Source: Clavelina lepadiformis (lineage: Eukaryota; Chordata; Ascidiacea; Aplousobranchia; Clavelinidae). From it: DNA of 64,000 nt. How positions within the stretch are numbered: position 1 is the first letter of the stretch; every line of letters starts with the position of its first letter. The notes beneath the pieces were generated by a model, which was given only the letters and a program-made list of their open reading frames with translations, did not search any database and was not told the DNA's origin. The translations under genes were made by a program, and so were the position numbers. The DNA is taken from contig NC_135245.1 in the NCBI RefSeq assembly GCF_947623445.1, forward strand, positions 3,913,501 to 3,977,500, in the 5' to 3' direction. Positions 16,679 through 28,888 of the stretch are shown in pieces.

Positions 16679-17761
16679 TTAAGAGAGAGAAGACAAAATA
16701 ATCATATTTCTTTCCTGCCCTGCAGCAAAAATATCGGCAATTCGGCGAAAAACGCGACGACAAATGGAGTAAAAGTCGTCATTATTGTTATCGCTTGTGT
16801 ATTTAGCGCCAAATATTTCCCTTCGCAAATTTTCATGCAACGTTAGCAATGAATGACTGGAATAAAGTTTGGTAGAAAACAAACCATTTTTAGATGGCAC
16901 ACCTGAGTGTAAAGGTCGGAAAGTCCACGCTTTGAAAGCTGACCCTACTCCATTAAAACGCAAGCTACAAGTGATCGTAAGCGCAGAAGAGAATCTAAAA
17001 ACTTCATAATAATAACCTTTCCATCTTTTACTTCAAAAAGATTAGAAGGAAAAAACAGACGCATTAATACTCTTGACCTAGTACATGCAAAATACCCATT
17101 TATATTTTTATTCATTCGTCAATTTCTTTATTTACCAAACCAAAAAAGGTTAATTAACCAATTGAAATGACACTTATCGAATTTTGTTAAGCTTACTGCA
17201 ACAGCGTCTTGTATTATTCTGTACAATTTACACACGTATACTGTACAAATAGCCTAAGTCTTTTGCGGAGATTAAAAAATGCTCCAATTTTTTAAATCAC
17301 ATTCATGAGTTTCTGCCAATTATAACAAGACAGCTTGCTGTTTGTAGGTTAACTACGAAACTTTTACTGATAAAAAATCTTGGGAGCATCGTGAGAGCGA
17401 TGAAAAGTTCTAGAATCTAGAAGGTCACCCTTTATAAGATCACAACTAACATAATGACCACAAAAAGCTTGTTTATCAGTTAACTACGTACACCGGCAAT
17501 CATGTTAACATTCATGTAACGAAAAAGGTTAATGCACGATAATCCCGTGTAGTTGATATGACCGAAGAAACATATTTCCGCGTTACACACAGAATAACGA
17601 CGTAGTTTATTACCTGGTTGTCTAATTAAATATACTGAGCCACTCTGTTCGTCAAAGTTTTTTTCCGCGCTGGCGACTTTGACCATTTGAAATAAGATGA
17701 CGCCGAAAGAAATACTGAAACATGGAATGTCCCTATACTTATGTTTGCTTTCTTGTCTCAT
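16679..17761 (-). CDS. Candidate small secreted protein or peptide precursor, two exons
   Basis: Exon 1 (17614-17761) runs from ATG to a CAACCAG|gtaata donor in phase 1. Exon 2 (16679-16902) follows a cactcag acceptor in phase 1 and ends at TAA. The product is 123 aa. The N-terminus has a basic start and a hydrophobic core ending KVASA before EKNFDEQ, a good signal-peptidase site. The mature part has one Cys and two dibasic sites (LRREIF, CRRVFRR) next to an amphipathic stretch (RRIADIFAAGQERN). That resembles a peptide-hormone precursor in outline, but I see no match to a named family. An upstream in-frame ATG at 17845 would bury the signal peptide, so I prefer 17761. The exon pairing rests on splice motifs and phase only. 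Confidence 0.5.
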
Positions 17762-20120
17762 TGTAAACAGAAGAATCGTAAAGTACGAAGTCAAATGTTT
17801 CCCTCTATCACCAATTATATTGCGATACAGCAATTCAAATAGCATGGAAGACTTCTTATATTATCTCATGAAGACCCATCTTGCCTTTGCTTTGCCAAAT
17901 CTACTCTTGGCCTACATTCTTCTATAAACTTTCGTTACGGTACGTGCCGTGTTTTTTCAAAGAAACTTTTAATACCACTGCATTTTAAATGCAGGTCTGT
18001 CGTAAGGTCGTGGGCTATACTACTGCTTTTGTTTTTTCATGCTCTGTTCATAGTACGATAAGATCATAGCCTGTCAAGTTTGTGTTTGCTTTTTTAAAAA
18101 TACCTTTACTGCTCGATTCACTCTGTAGATAAACATCTTAATAATATTGTATTCTTACTTTTAATTTTTGTCCACCTGTTTCTATCGACATTACTATACA
18201 TTTTTGTTCGCTCTTGGTGAGCTTTTCTCTATCATTGTTGAATGTCACCCCATAGCATAAAAACCGGTAATTTGGCTTACAAATAACAAGTTTTTCAAAG
18301 CCCTAGCTCTTCAAGATTAGGACCAAAGAACAGTTTACAACAGTAGTCCGACGTTCATACATATGGAACCTATTCCCGTGCAGTGACGATAAAACGCATC
18401 ACTGAAGGCCATAGACTTTAGTTTGATACGGTCTACTGCATGAGCGCCACAAGGTCGTCAACGAAATTAAACTCGTCTGTACATTGATATATGCGTGGTT
18501 TATTGCACGCAGCAATAGGCTTTGGCTGTCAAGATAAACATGTTCTTGGTAACGTATTAACCAAACTTGAGCTGTCTGTAGTTAGTTAATCGCTTGTCAA
18601 TAACGATCACCATTTACACTGTTGTCAATAATTAAATTAATCGGCTTAGCAAGAAACGGCCGTCGTAATGCTTCATTGAAAACACCGAAGAACAATTTGT
18701 AGTTGCCAGAAATATATAATCATTTTAAGAAACACAATACCTCTTACAGTTGGTATGCAAGACTTAATACACCGCGCGGTGTCGCCCAAAACTTAAATCC
18801 TTTAAAGACAAGTTCCATTTTTAAGACGAAGTAAAATGCACAAAAGCTCTAAGAGACTATTACAAACGTCTTTCCAATATAGCTAGTAGACCTTTACCTG
18901 CTTACAACCACGATCAGTTAATTGTGGTACCGTATAGCATACAAATCGCTTGTTTTTGCCCTTACGTAATCATTTCCAAGGTCACACATGTATATTTCAC
19001 AAATGCAATTTCAAAATTGATTCGATAAATCAATAAGTAACGTAAATTAGCGGAAATTTATTCAACTTTGCTGATGTGACGACCTCAGTTCAGTTTAAAC
19101 TTCATCTTTCACTTGTTGTTTTTCTCTTAAAGTGTAATCTTTTTACGACCTTCTTTGAAATTTAATGCATTAGGCCTATTGATTGGTGGTTTGGGGTCAT
19201 GTATTGTTTTCTAATATGCATCGCATTCCAAGTTGGAAGAACGACGTTGTGTGAGTCTGTAGCACTCTAAGCCAGACTTCAATCATATAACCATACAAAA
19301 ATGCCAGTAACCTATCAGAGTGCGTGTGCTAGCTTGCAGGTATTTGTGTGCGTAAAGAATAAAATCATCTGACAATGTTGCGCAAATAAGGCAACCTTCA
19401 CGCTTCAGCCCACGCTTGGCCCTTAGTGCTAGGGTACGTCGCGTCATTAACATGCAGCCAGCAAAAACCACTAGCTTCTGATTGGCTAGCGCGGCGGGCG
19501 AGAGGATGACGTGTTCTTGGCGGAAGTAAATAGCTGTGACACAACACCACACAGACCATTGTTCGAATTACAAAGCAAATTTTCTAAAACCGACGGTGCA
19601 ATTGTTCACAAACGTATTGGTGCAATTAAGTTCATGAATTGCTTTGTAACAACTGTAACATCACAAAGCAGTTCTTCACGAGTTAACTGATTTACGATTC
19701 TTCCTAATGACGTTGCTTCTACGTTTACGTAACCCACTGTTGTTTTACGCTATCAGTGAAGTATCAAACCACGAAATTAACCATGGTAATATTGACAATA
19801 TCATTTCCTTATTCTATGTAAGAAGTCGTAGTTAAACAGCAACCACAGCATGGGACTGTAAAAATAGGTTTTGCAGTGGCTATTACCATATGTAGAGCAC
19901 CATCACGTTTTGACAAGTTTATAACAGTTAAGTCAGTAAAACGTCACGTGTGAACGTATGTAGTCGTGATTAATTGTCACATGATGGCTATCGAATCCTT
20001 GTTAATTTCCATGATCATGGCATACTACAACAACTACGGTTGAACAGTTTTCGTTGCGACTTAGTTCATAACCACCACAAAAGCACCTTCGTATTTAAAT
20101 TCTGGCTGTAACTGGACCAG
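17762..20120. other. Intergenic, no supported gene
   Basis: A GC-richer patch at about 19390-19540 contains an inverted CCAAT box (GATTGGCTA) and a CRE-like GATGACGTGT, so it may be a promoter. The 89-codon minus-strand frame across it lacks coding support. The rest is AT-rich. Confidence 0.4.
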
Positions 20121-22088
20121 TTACGAAGAGCAGCTTACACGAAGAGCCTTGGTCCAATCGGGTGGTCTGCTTGCGTAACCACTGACCTCTGCCGACACTT
20201 GCTCATTATAAGGCCGTTGTAAAGTCATTAATAGCCGCCAGATGTCCGAAAAATCACCCTTTTCGGCTTTACGTATAGCGGATTCAGCCATCCAATTTCG
20301 TAAAACGTAACGCGGGTTTACTGCCAACATTCGTGCGGTTCTGTTGTGGTCTGTGTCTTCAGGAACGTTTTTTCTAAGTCGTTCGTAATATGCGCTTAGC
20401 CACGGTCGGAAATACTTGTGCATTCGTAAATCCTGCAAGGCCCAAAAATGCTTGGGCACGATTGCGTCTTTCATATTTTGCAGTCGCAAGTGGCTGAGCT
20501 GTCTAAACGTCATTGTGAAATCGGCTTTTGTTTGGTTCATCAAATGCAGCAAAGAAGCAATCAGCACGTAGTCGTCGTCATTTTGACCTTTCAGTCCTAA
20601 CTTGTTTCTGAATTCGTCTAATAAAGAATTCTGATACAAAGTGTCAAAGGAGTTCAGGACGTTTTTGGCATCATTTAGCTGCGATTGCGTCATCACTGGC
20701 GCCATAGCGTCCAGTAATCGCTTCAAGTTCATGAAGGCAACACTTGGTTGTTTTTCGAGGGAGTACACGCCATCATCGTCTGAAAGATTAGGAACAAATT
20801 CGGGGTCATAGGAGTCCACAAAACCAAAGGGGCCATAATCTATCGTGATCGATAAAAGACTAAAGTTGTCCGTGTTGCAAACGCCGTGCGCAAAACCCAG
20901 CGACATCCACTTTGTAACCATACGCACCGTCTGGTTCAATACGAGGCTGTACAGCTGCAGGTACCTGTTCGGAACGCCAGGCTCAATCGCGAAACTGAAA
21001 TGATGCTCTATTACGAAGTCGAGTAGTTCCGCCAACAAGTCCACTTCATTGTTCTCGGCGAGAACTTCAAGGGACCCAAATCGAAACCAAGACTGGGCCA
21101 GTCTAAGGACAATCGCCGCTTTCTCTTGGATTACATTTCCGTTATAGAAAGGATCACGTATTACCGGGTCGTCCGAAACCACAAGGCTAACAGCACGTGA
21201 AGTGGGTACACCAAGATGATGCATGGCCTCGCTGCATAGAAACTCCCGTATAGAAGACCGTAAGACAGCTCGACCGTCGCCTGAACGGGAGTAGGGGGTA
21301 CGCCCTGAGCCCTTTAACTGTAGCTCCCATCTTTCACCATGTTTGTTTTGGTATTCCCCAAGCAAATGGGCCCTTCCATCTCCAAGCTGTCCCGCCCATG
21401 TCCCAAACTGATGACCACCGTACCTGTTGAGATGCACAGCAACGTGATATAAGCAGAGGAGGTTGATCGTAATAGGCAATAATAACCAATCCATTAACCT
21501 TACAGAATTACGTCTTCAGGGTGTTTATGAATTGCCGTAAGGGCGTTGCTTTGCATGGTTACAAACTTGTAGTAAAGCAGCAGCAACATGTGTTTACTTT
21601 TGTTTTTGACTATTTCTACAGTGAACAAAAAATTTAACGCAACAAACACAATGCATACGCTACTGGTAACATAGATACCTGTGTGAAAGAGTGGTATTTT
21701 GAAGTAGAGTATTTCCACTTGCAAAGAACATAAATGTCTCTGAGTTGATTGCATCTCGAAAATCAATATCCAAGCAATTTTCTAAGGAGTCTCGTGAAAC
21801 AGCAGCCAGTTTTATGTTGTCTTTCAGTGGTGTAGGCTTAACTTTCGAGAATAAAACACGCTTCACACTCCTCACGTTATTTCGAAGTTCGTTGTCAACG
21901 GGTAGTTTTTGAAGGATGGAATTTGAAAATGTCCAATTTGAAAACGGCATGGGTGGCTTGCAAAAATTCATGTCACTTGACACTCCAAGCACTATTGAAG
22001 CCAGAAGCAATGCAGCAGGGATAGACCTTTTTGTGGAAAATACGAAAGAAAATGCATCCATGGCAGCAGAAACAACATAAATCCACAT
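20121..22088 (-). CDS. SELENOO: Selenoprotein O-family protein adenylyltransferase (Cys form), two exons
   Basis: Exon 1 (21679-22088) and exon 2 (20121-21423) join in phase 2 across YGGHQFGTWAGQLGDGRAH. The product is about 570 aa, between bacterial YdiU (about 480) and human SELENOO (669). SelO proteins are kinase-fold enzymes that AMPylate Ser/Thr/Tyr of redox proteins, in animals inside mitochondria. Family signatures are intact: KGSGRTPYSRSGDGR, FAHGVCNTDN and TIDYGPFGFVDSYDP (metal and nucleotide site). The C-terminus is RVSCSS. The vertebrate enzyme has Sec three residues from the end, and here that codon is TGC, so this is a cysteine homologue. The N-terminal 50 residues contain a basic then hydrophobic segment (SIPAALLLASIVLGVSS), a possible targeting or signal-anchor sequence. 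Two in-frame Met codons compete as start (22088 and the MDAFSF Met ten codons on). Confidence 0.93.
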
Positions 22089-22798
22089 CACAGCTAGCTA
22101 ACTAGGCTAAGTACTGTAAGTTGCTGAGCAACTGTGTACAATTTGGTTATACTGCAAAAGAGATTTATTGAATTTTCCTTCTGTGGCGTAATCTTAAGTG
22201 CCGCGAAAAAGAACATTGTATCACAACACTAATAATACACAAATCACACAATTCACAATCTAAAGTTTTCATAAATACCACCAGGCAAATTACATTTACA
22301 TAAGCTAAAAGACTACCCAGGTATACGGGAGCGAAAAGTTGTTGAAATCCAGTCTGGAAAAATTTATTGTAGCTGAACTACCAAAAAATTAAATAAACAC
22401 CAATAAAAATCAAATTTTCTCAAGACCCTAAAGTACTAATCAAACTAGGTGATTTTTAAGAAAATGTCAATCAATGTTACACTTCTTGCTTAATTAAAAC
22501 ATCTAGTTTTTCAATGCCAACCAATATATGACATATTCATATGTATGACAATTTTACATTTTTATACATAGGCCTATCAGTACTTCCCAACACATTATTT
22601 CAAAAACAGTATATACAATATTAAAACAATTATTTAATGAAGACGGCCTCTGTTATTTTAATTTTACATCACATACTGTGTGTAGTCAAAAATTAATGTA
22701 ATTTGATACAGGAAAGAATACAACAGCTCGACACTATGTGTTGAAACTTTTAGCTTCTCAAGTGTCATTATAATAACAATGGTTTACAGCTTATGTTT

Positions 22799-23862
22799 CT
22801 AATCCAAATCGTACACCATGAAGTGAAAACCTTTTGGGACAGATGTGGCCTCTTCTGTGCCATTGGTAAATGAAACTGAAGGGTGATCCGGTAAAACATG
22901 GTCAAACCCCATAAAACGGAAAGATTTTGCCAATTCACGAAAACCTTGACTGCCACGATTAAAGCAGACAATGACTGTGGACAAGCCAAGCTCTTCTTCC
23001 GCATAATCAAGCAATGCAACAAAACTATCTCTGTTTATATACGAAGGCACATGGACATACAGCCGGTCGTTGACATGAACCTGTAATATATATTAAAACG
23101 TTACTAAAAATGATGAGCCAGCAACGTTATTTAACTAGCGTCTCAATCTAAAAGCCCACTCAGTGTTTCCATTGCTCACATCAGGTGGACATTAAATTCA
23201 GTCAAACATCGACATCAAAGTTCATGATATGATTTATATATTTCATTTCACTTTCAAAAAATTCATTGTATTCTAGAATCAATCTTCAATCTTCACTGCA
23301 GACTTGAGCATAATTACACCTTTGGAATTAAGCAATTGTTGTCAATTCGTCCTATCAAAATGTGCTTACAGTATCCCATTGAATCAGCATGTTCTGGGTT
23401 AATTGTCTTGAAAACGTTTTGAGACAAATTTCATTGGGAACGTCATGCCAGCCTTCCTCCCCAAACAACTGTACAGCAAATAGCAAGCATCTTTGCAAAT
23501 TGATCTTGGACTCGTACCTTAAAATATACAGGCAATATTTCAAAAGCCTTTTATGTCCAAACAGATAAAATTGTTACACATATACAATGGCACCATTATG
23601 AATGCAGCTGTGAGCTATACTACATTTATATGCCATAACACACTGGTAGAGGTAATATAGTAAAATGATAAAAATGTTTCAAGTGAATAGTTACCCATTA
23701 GGGGCGTCAGGAGCACTGCCGAGGCTTGTTGCCGAAGCGAAAGTTGCTTTCACAGAATGAATCAACTGATATGGAGGAAGAGAGCACAGTGAAGTAGCCT
23801 TCTTTTTCCTCTTTTTCTTCATACTGAACTTGATGATTATTACTATAGCCCTCCGTATGCAT
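22799..23862 (-). CDS. OAZ: Ornithine decarboxylase antizyme with programmed +1 frameshift, three exons
   Basis: Antizyme binds ornithine decarboxylase monomers, sends them to the proteasome and limits polyamine uptake. Translation requires a +1 shift that rises with polyamine level. ORF1 lies in exon 1 (23695-23862), begins MHTEGYSNNH and ends at TGC TCC TGA (TGA at 23707-23709). This is the canonical antizyme shift site. Reading GAC after TCC opens the main frame: DAPN, exon 2 (23370-23517, YESKINLQRCLL...), exon 3 (22799-23080). The product is about 198 aa. Conserved core features are seen: LYVHVPSYINRDSFVALLDY, VIVCFNR, FRFMGFDHVLPDHP and FHFMVYDLD. The exon 1 donor (GG|gtaact) is only 14 nt past the TGA, so a downstream RNA stimulator would span a splice junction. 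Vertebrate antizymes are slightly longer (about 228 aa), so a further upstream exon is possible. Confidence 0.95.
23704..23712 (-). promoter_or_regulatory. Programmed +1 ribosomal frameshift site (UCC UGA)
   Basis: On the minus strand the sequence is CAG TGC TCC TGA CGC CCC T, nearly the same as the vertebrate antizyme site (TGC TCC TGA TGC CCC T). The P-site codon UCC, the UGA stop and the following C-rich run are all present. Upstream and downstream frames each continue into conserved antizyme sequence only if the shift occurs. Confidence 0.95.
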
Positions 23863-24044
23863 GTCACCACTAGCACAATTATTAATGTTAGCCGTTTTTA
23901 CGTTTTTGGGAATGATCTTGCCTACAAACAGAGTCAGGTTAACAAAGACAGAGGAGAGGCTAAGGTATGGTATGGATGCAGAAAGTTACATTTTGATGTG
24001 ACTAGCCTACATGGATTGAAGACTAATTCGCGTTTGGTTATTAC

Positions 24045-24744
24045 TAGGGCAACCAAAAGTCAATATGGTAAATTTTTTTTAACCTGCTCAGAATGCTATC
24101 AAACAAGCACAAAACAAATTTCAGCTTTGTACGACGTGTAGTATAGAAGTTATTAGGTCAAATAAAATCAAAATGTTACGTTAGGTCAAAATACGGTCAA
24201 ATTGTTTCTTTAGGTCTTCTTTTTAGGTCAAAATCTATTAAACTTGTAATTTTGTAACCATTTTGTAATATTATTCTTCCGTTTTTCTCTTTTCTTGTAC
24301 CGCAAACAACTCCAGTGCCCCAAATTATACTTAGAACCAAAGCCACAAAGAGAGGGAAGGCCTTTCAGCGCGTCTGGTGACGTCACGATGTGAAGGCATT
24401 GCATTTGAAACTGCAAGTTGTCAATCTTAATACGCAGAAACGAAAAAAAGTCAACACTAGAAAAGCGTTTTGTCAATTTTAAATGCAGCTTTAGATTAGA
24501 AAGTTGCTGTAGACAGTGTAGAGACTATCAGTATAGCGTTTTTCAAAATAAGGTCAAAATTTAAACTTTTTAGGTCAAAAAAAAGTCAAAATTTAAACTT
24601 TTTAGGTCAAAATAAGGTCAAAATTTAAACTTTTTAGGTTAAAATAAGGTCAAAATTTAAACTTTTTAGGTCAAAATAAGGTCAAAATTTGCAAATTTTA
24701 AGGTCAAAATTTAAACTTTTTAGGTCAAAATACTGGTTGCCCTA
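24045..24744. mobile_element. Non-autonomous hAT-type element (MITE), 700 bp
   Basis: Ends are TAGGGCAACCA and its exact inverse TGGTTGCCCTA. The 8-bp flanks are identical: GTTATTAC at 24037-24044 and at 24745-24752. An 8-bp duplication and TAGGG/CAGGG-type ends fit the hAT superfamily. No transposase is encoded. The inside is dominated by AAGGTCAAAAT motifs, including a 32-bp tandem array. It inserted just upstream of the antizyme start, about 180 bp from the ATG. The perfect target duplication suggests a fairly recent insertion. Confidence 0.88.
24547..24735. repeat. 32-bp minisatellite inside the hAT MITE
   Basis: About 5.5 units built from AGGTCAAAATAAGGTCAAAA plus TTTAAACTTTTT. The same motif recurs loosely at 24150-24240 near the other end of the element. 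Confidence 0.85.
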
Positions 24745-24752
24745 GTTATTAC

Positions 24753-26564
24753 GAAGTAGTAATCACACAACAAGTTTTACATTGTTTGTTTATTGTCAAT
24801 TAACATGAATTATGTGCACTGTTATAAATCTTGTGTGTGAGTGGGCCAACTGTGATACATTTTCCACCACAGCATGAAAGAAAAGATAGCACATCAAAAT
24901 TTTAAATTTGTTAATTATTCCTATATTTTTAGTAATTTTGAGATTTGAAGTTGGTTTTAGGATAGGTAATTAGTATATGTATATATTATACATATGTATA
25001 CTGTATATATACTCATAATTGGCTAAGGTTTGTACAGATTTGTAGCAAACAGAAATTACCTAGTTTGCACCTGGACAGAAATTCAGCATAATATTCAGTT
25101 AAGTAAAACTTATGTCACAAAACAGCTGGGCAGGCAGACGACACCGGATTCTTAGTATAAAGCCAGTAGCTCCACATGACACAAATATCCAAAACAATGT
25201 TAGCAGACTATTAAGAAACTAGATTATTACATCAAATATCTCAACTTTTTTGTACCATAACCAATTTTTTTCATCTAACCATATGTACCTATTTTGTGCG
25301 TTTGCAGTGTTGTTTGTACAAAAGAGTGACGAGTGGATAACCCTTAATAAAGAGCATGTTCAACGTTTCAGTCGAAACATAAAAATTAAGCATTGCTTTC
25401 AAGATTGTTCCTAAAAAGACGAGTGTAATCAAATAATTAAGCACTTTTGCTCAATTCTGCCAATACCCAACTTTTGCATTCAAATAACATGCTATGCAAG
25501 AAAAAATACTCTTGCTAATTTTGAATGAGATATAGCAGAATATGCTAAAACGACTTCCCAAAAATATTATGGCATTATGTATAACGACAACCGGCGACAA
25601 TATAACAACAATCGACTGCAAACAATGTGCGAGTGCCCCAATCTTGAATGTTTTCTTGTTTGTTCATGCTTTGTAGTAAATAACATAACAGTTTTTTTGG
25701 GAAGCCTAAACAGTACAGGTTAATTAATGCACTGACAAGATAAACCTAGTTTGGTAACAACACGCCCAGCAAGAGCCATGGGGCGAATTGTCACAAATAT
25801 TTAGGTTTTACAAAGTTAATTTTATCGAATTTTTTAACTATTTGGAGTTTAATTATTTTGCAGCTAAAACAGAAGGTCTATAACGTAAAGTATGGCAGTT
25901 TTCAATGAGAAATTATGTGCGCACGGAAGCACTTTCATGGCGTGATGGTATGCACAGAAACCTCAATTCTTTCCTTATTTATTACAAGTTGGTGTTCAAA
26001 CAACCAGTTTTTCTTTGCTTATATGTTATAAATTGGAATGAAGAAAAAAAATTTAGCGTACAAAATCATGAATTGGGTCTAGTAGGGCAGCCTCGCCAAT
26101 TTGCAAAAAACTTCATATAACGCAAAGTAAAACGTCAATAAAACAAGTTCTACTGATCATACAGCCATGGTTTTCATATCATTAGAAGTGTAATTTTATT
26201 CTCTATATTATACTTCAAAATCGTACTTTTTTAATTAATATCTTTCGGGTGGTAGCAAAAGTTGCACCAACAATTTTTGCGCCACTGTGCGAATGCAAAA
26301 AACACAAATTTCACACTTATTCGAGCTACAGTAGTTTTACTGTTTTTAAATTGGTATAATAAACTTCTGTATCTTTTCTGTTTTCTATTTTCAAAAATTT
26401 AACGAAAACAGCAAAATCTCATCGTATGAGTAAAAATATCATGCTTGAAAGCAATTACAATATGGAAAACAAACAAATTGAAAATAACAACAGAAAGAAT
26501 GGCAATTAGCACAAAAATTCAAATTGCCATCAGAAAAGTAGCATTCATATATGCGTTCACTCAC
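24753..26564. other. AT-rich spacer, no gene seen
   Basis: Includes a TATATG/CATATA-rich stretch near 24975-25015. A 71-codon plus-strand frame at 25905-26120 has no coding support. Confidence 0.5.
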
Positions 26565-26682
26565 AATTATCACAGAGGTAAGTGAGCTTTTTGACTTCAT
26601 GTTGGGTGAGATTGGGATCCAAGTTGATACTTTTAACGTGATACCAGTGGTCGCAATCATGGCATTCCACCCACCACGTGGA
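26565..26682 (-). CDS. Isolated exon encoding the C-terminal half of a PHD finger
   Basis: Between a cttttgag acceptor and a strong GTGAGT donor the frame reads STWWVECHDCDHWYH and then, 23 residues later, LTYLCDN with the last Cys split by the junction (T|...). W-x2-C-x2-C-x2-W-Y-H followed by C-x2-C is the second half of a PHD zinc finger, a histone-tail reader in chromatin proteins. The usual Cys after WYHVK is Ser here. The exon carrying the first C-x-C should lie upstream (higher coordinates) but I could not identify it, nor the next exon. It could be part of a larger chromatin gene or a gene fragment. Confidence 0.6.
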
Positions 26683-28879
26683 CTCAAAAGATTTTACAGT
26701 ATTGTGAAAATATCTTCGCATATTGGTTACCTCACCAAACTTGGACCAATGTAGAAAAGCGATTAAAAAAGAAACTTGAAGATGAAAGAGCTCCACGAAA
26801 AAAGATTTGCACAGGGACCAATTTCTTGCCTCAGTAAGAAATTTAGCTTTTTTGGAGTACGGTGTGTTTGTCTTGATGAAAAATAAAGATAATTTGTATG
26901 TAGAAACTTGAAATGTTAACAGAGGAGGGCTTGAAAATGTTGCACACGAAATTTCATTTAAAATATATAAAACTAAACATTTGATTAGCGATGTTTAGCA
27001 AAATTTCATTTACTGGGTATTTTTACATACTGGCTAGCCTACCCTACAAGACACAAATTTCATGCGTGCATATGTCACACTTTCCACTATGGTCTGATGG
27101 TTGATCACTGCTGTTGCATCGGGCAGCAAAAATATAAAAACTTCTAAAACTGTGACATGTCTTTTTTTGCCCTAAGTAAGCTACTTAACTAGGCCTGTAG
27201 CCTATAGCACATTAACCATTTACAAACAAATTAAGTGACCACTGGCCAAGCAAGCTCATCAGTAGCCTACCTTTCTTTCGTTTCTGTTCGGGTCTAGCCT
27301 ATGTTTGAAAAGCTACAGACCAGAACTTTTCAAGGAATTAAAGTTGAGAATTCTTACATTGGTATTCTGACGTCACGATCACACCTAGCCTATATGCAGG
27401 TACGATCCGGCAATGTAATCGTAATACAGTACTGTAATACGAACAACAGGTGCGCGCTTATAGGTTGCATGATCAGATGATCTTATGTAACCAAACAACA
27501 GACCTACTAAAACACATGAAAACTCAGCCACGGTCACAAATGCTTATTGATACCGATACATATTCATATCGCATAATAGGCCTTGGGCTTGCACACGAAC
27601 AATTTATTCCACCTGTACAGTGCCGAACCAACCGCCAACTGCCAACAAACTAATAGTGAAGCCGTTGTAGCCTAAATGAGTAAACAAATGCACCTTATTG
27701 CACAATTGACTTCGTCGTTTTTCTTTTGTGACGTCTTACCAAAAATTGATAACTTTGATACGCTACTGCTACCTAGTGCCAGATATTCCATTAAAATGTC
27801 TTGCTAATGAAAAGTATAGTAGGCATAATATCCTTCCTTCTTTCCTTCTTTCCTTCTTTCCTTCATTTTATATTTTGCTTTAAATACGGAGGACAAAAAT
27901 TGTGCTGGCGCAGGTGGTCGGAAACATTATAGCAATAACAATGATAATTACCACAAATAAGTCAAGCAAATGTTGCAAGACCTCGACGACAAAAACGTGC
28001 TTTAATATATAGCCTAATATAAAGTGAAAGAACAATTTTTTTGCGTCAGGACTGCCATCAAACCCGAATTACAAAATACATAATTTAATAAAATTAAAAT
28101 AAAACCAAAGTTAAGGTAATACTCTGGGAGGACATAAACATGGTGTCACTGTCAAGATGGAACCGACTTTTGTGTCTAGACTCTAGACGGAAGAAGAAAA
28201 ACCTCATTAAAATGAACACCATCCAAGGGACTGGAGTCTTGTTCGGGTGACTTGTGGAGAGGACGAGGTAAGGATGTTTTAGACTTTTACACAGGTCGGT
28301 TGTGGGAGAGAATAGATGACGGTCAATTATTTCACTCATGTCCAGCCTGATGGTTTAATAAGCTTGTTTGAAGATGTAAGTTATAGACTACATCGACAGT
28401 GATGTAGCTTAAGTACCAGGAATAAAAAAACGGATCTGATGTCCGAGGTGATCTTGAAAATCGATTTCCTAAGAGTTGGGTTTTCTTTGCCAGGGTGTGG
28501 AGGAGACACTATTTTCCATCCAAAGTCCTTCTGCTTGTGTTCTGAAAAACAGTAGGCTATTTAATTTTCCACGCAGGAGAGTATGGCGATTTTTTGTAGT
28601 GAATTTATAACTTATTTGGCGTATTAATTAAGACATTTGTGCTGTCTTCTGGCTACGAAAAGTGTCATTTAAAATATTTACATTATGTATTACGTTGCTA
28701 TAGCTTAAGATAGTTTGTCCAGTTTAACTATGACGCGTGTATTGAAGCAGTCTACTTTTCCAGTGGTTGCCGTGTAAGTAGCATTTAAATCAATAATACT
28801 AGTAGCGATGACCACGTTTACTTGTTTACTTTTCTCTGCTGATGTGATCTTGCTGTCAGATTTTAATTGGTTAGAAATA
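26683..28879. other. Spacer with a microsatellite, no gene delimited
   Basis: It probably contains an intron or missing exons of the PHD gene. An 81-codon minus-strand frame at 28094-28339 (MSEIIDRHLFSPTTD) looks mildly coding but lacks splice support or a domain. Otherwise AT-rich. Confidence 0.4.
27831..27864. repeat. TTTCCTTC microsatellite
   Basis: About four units of an 8-bp pyrimidine-only repeat. Confidence 0.9.
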
Positions 28880-28888
28880 ATATTTTTC

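Noticed and set aside
20121-20135. Sec codon in SELENOO
   Set aside because: The codon at the Sec position is TGC, not TGA.
23707-23709. In-frame TGA in the antizyme gene read as a disabling stop
   Set aside because: It sits in the exact TCC TGA antizyme shift site and both frames are conserved, so it is programmed, not decay.
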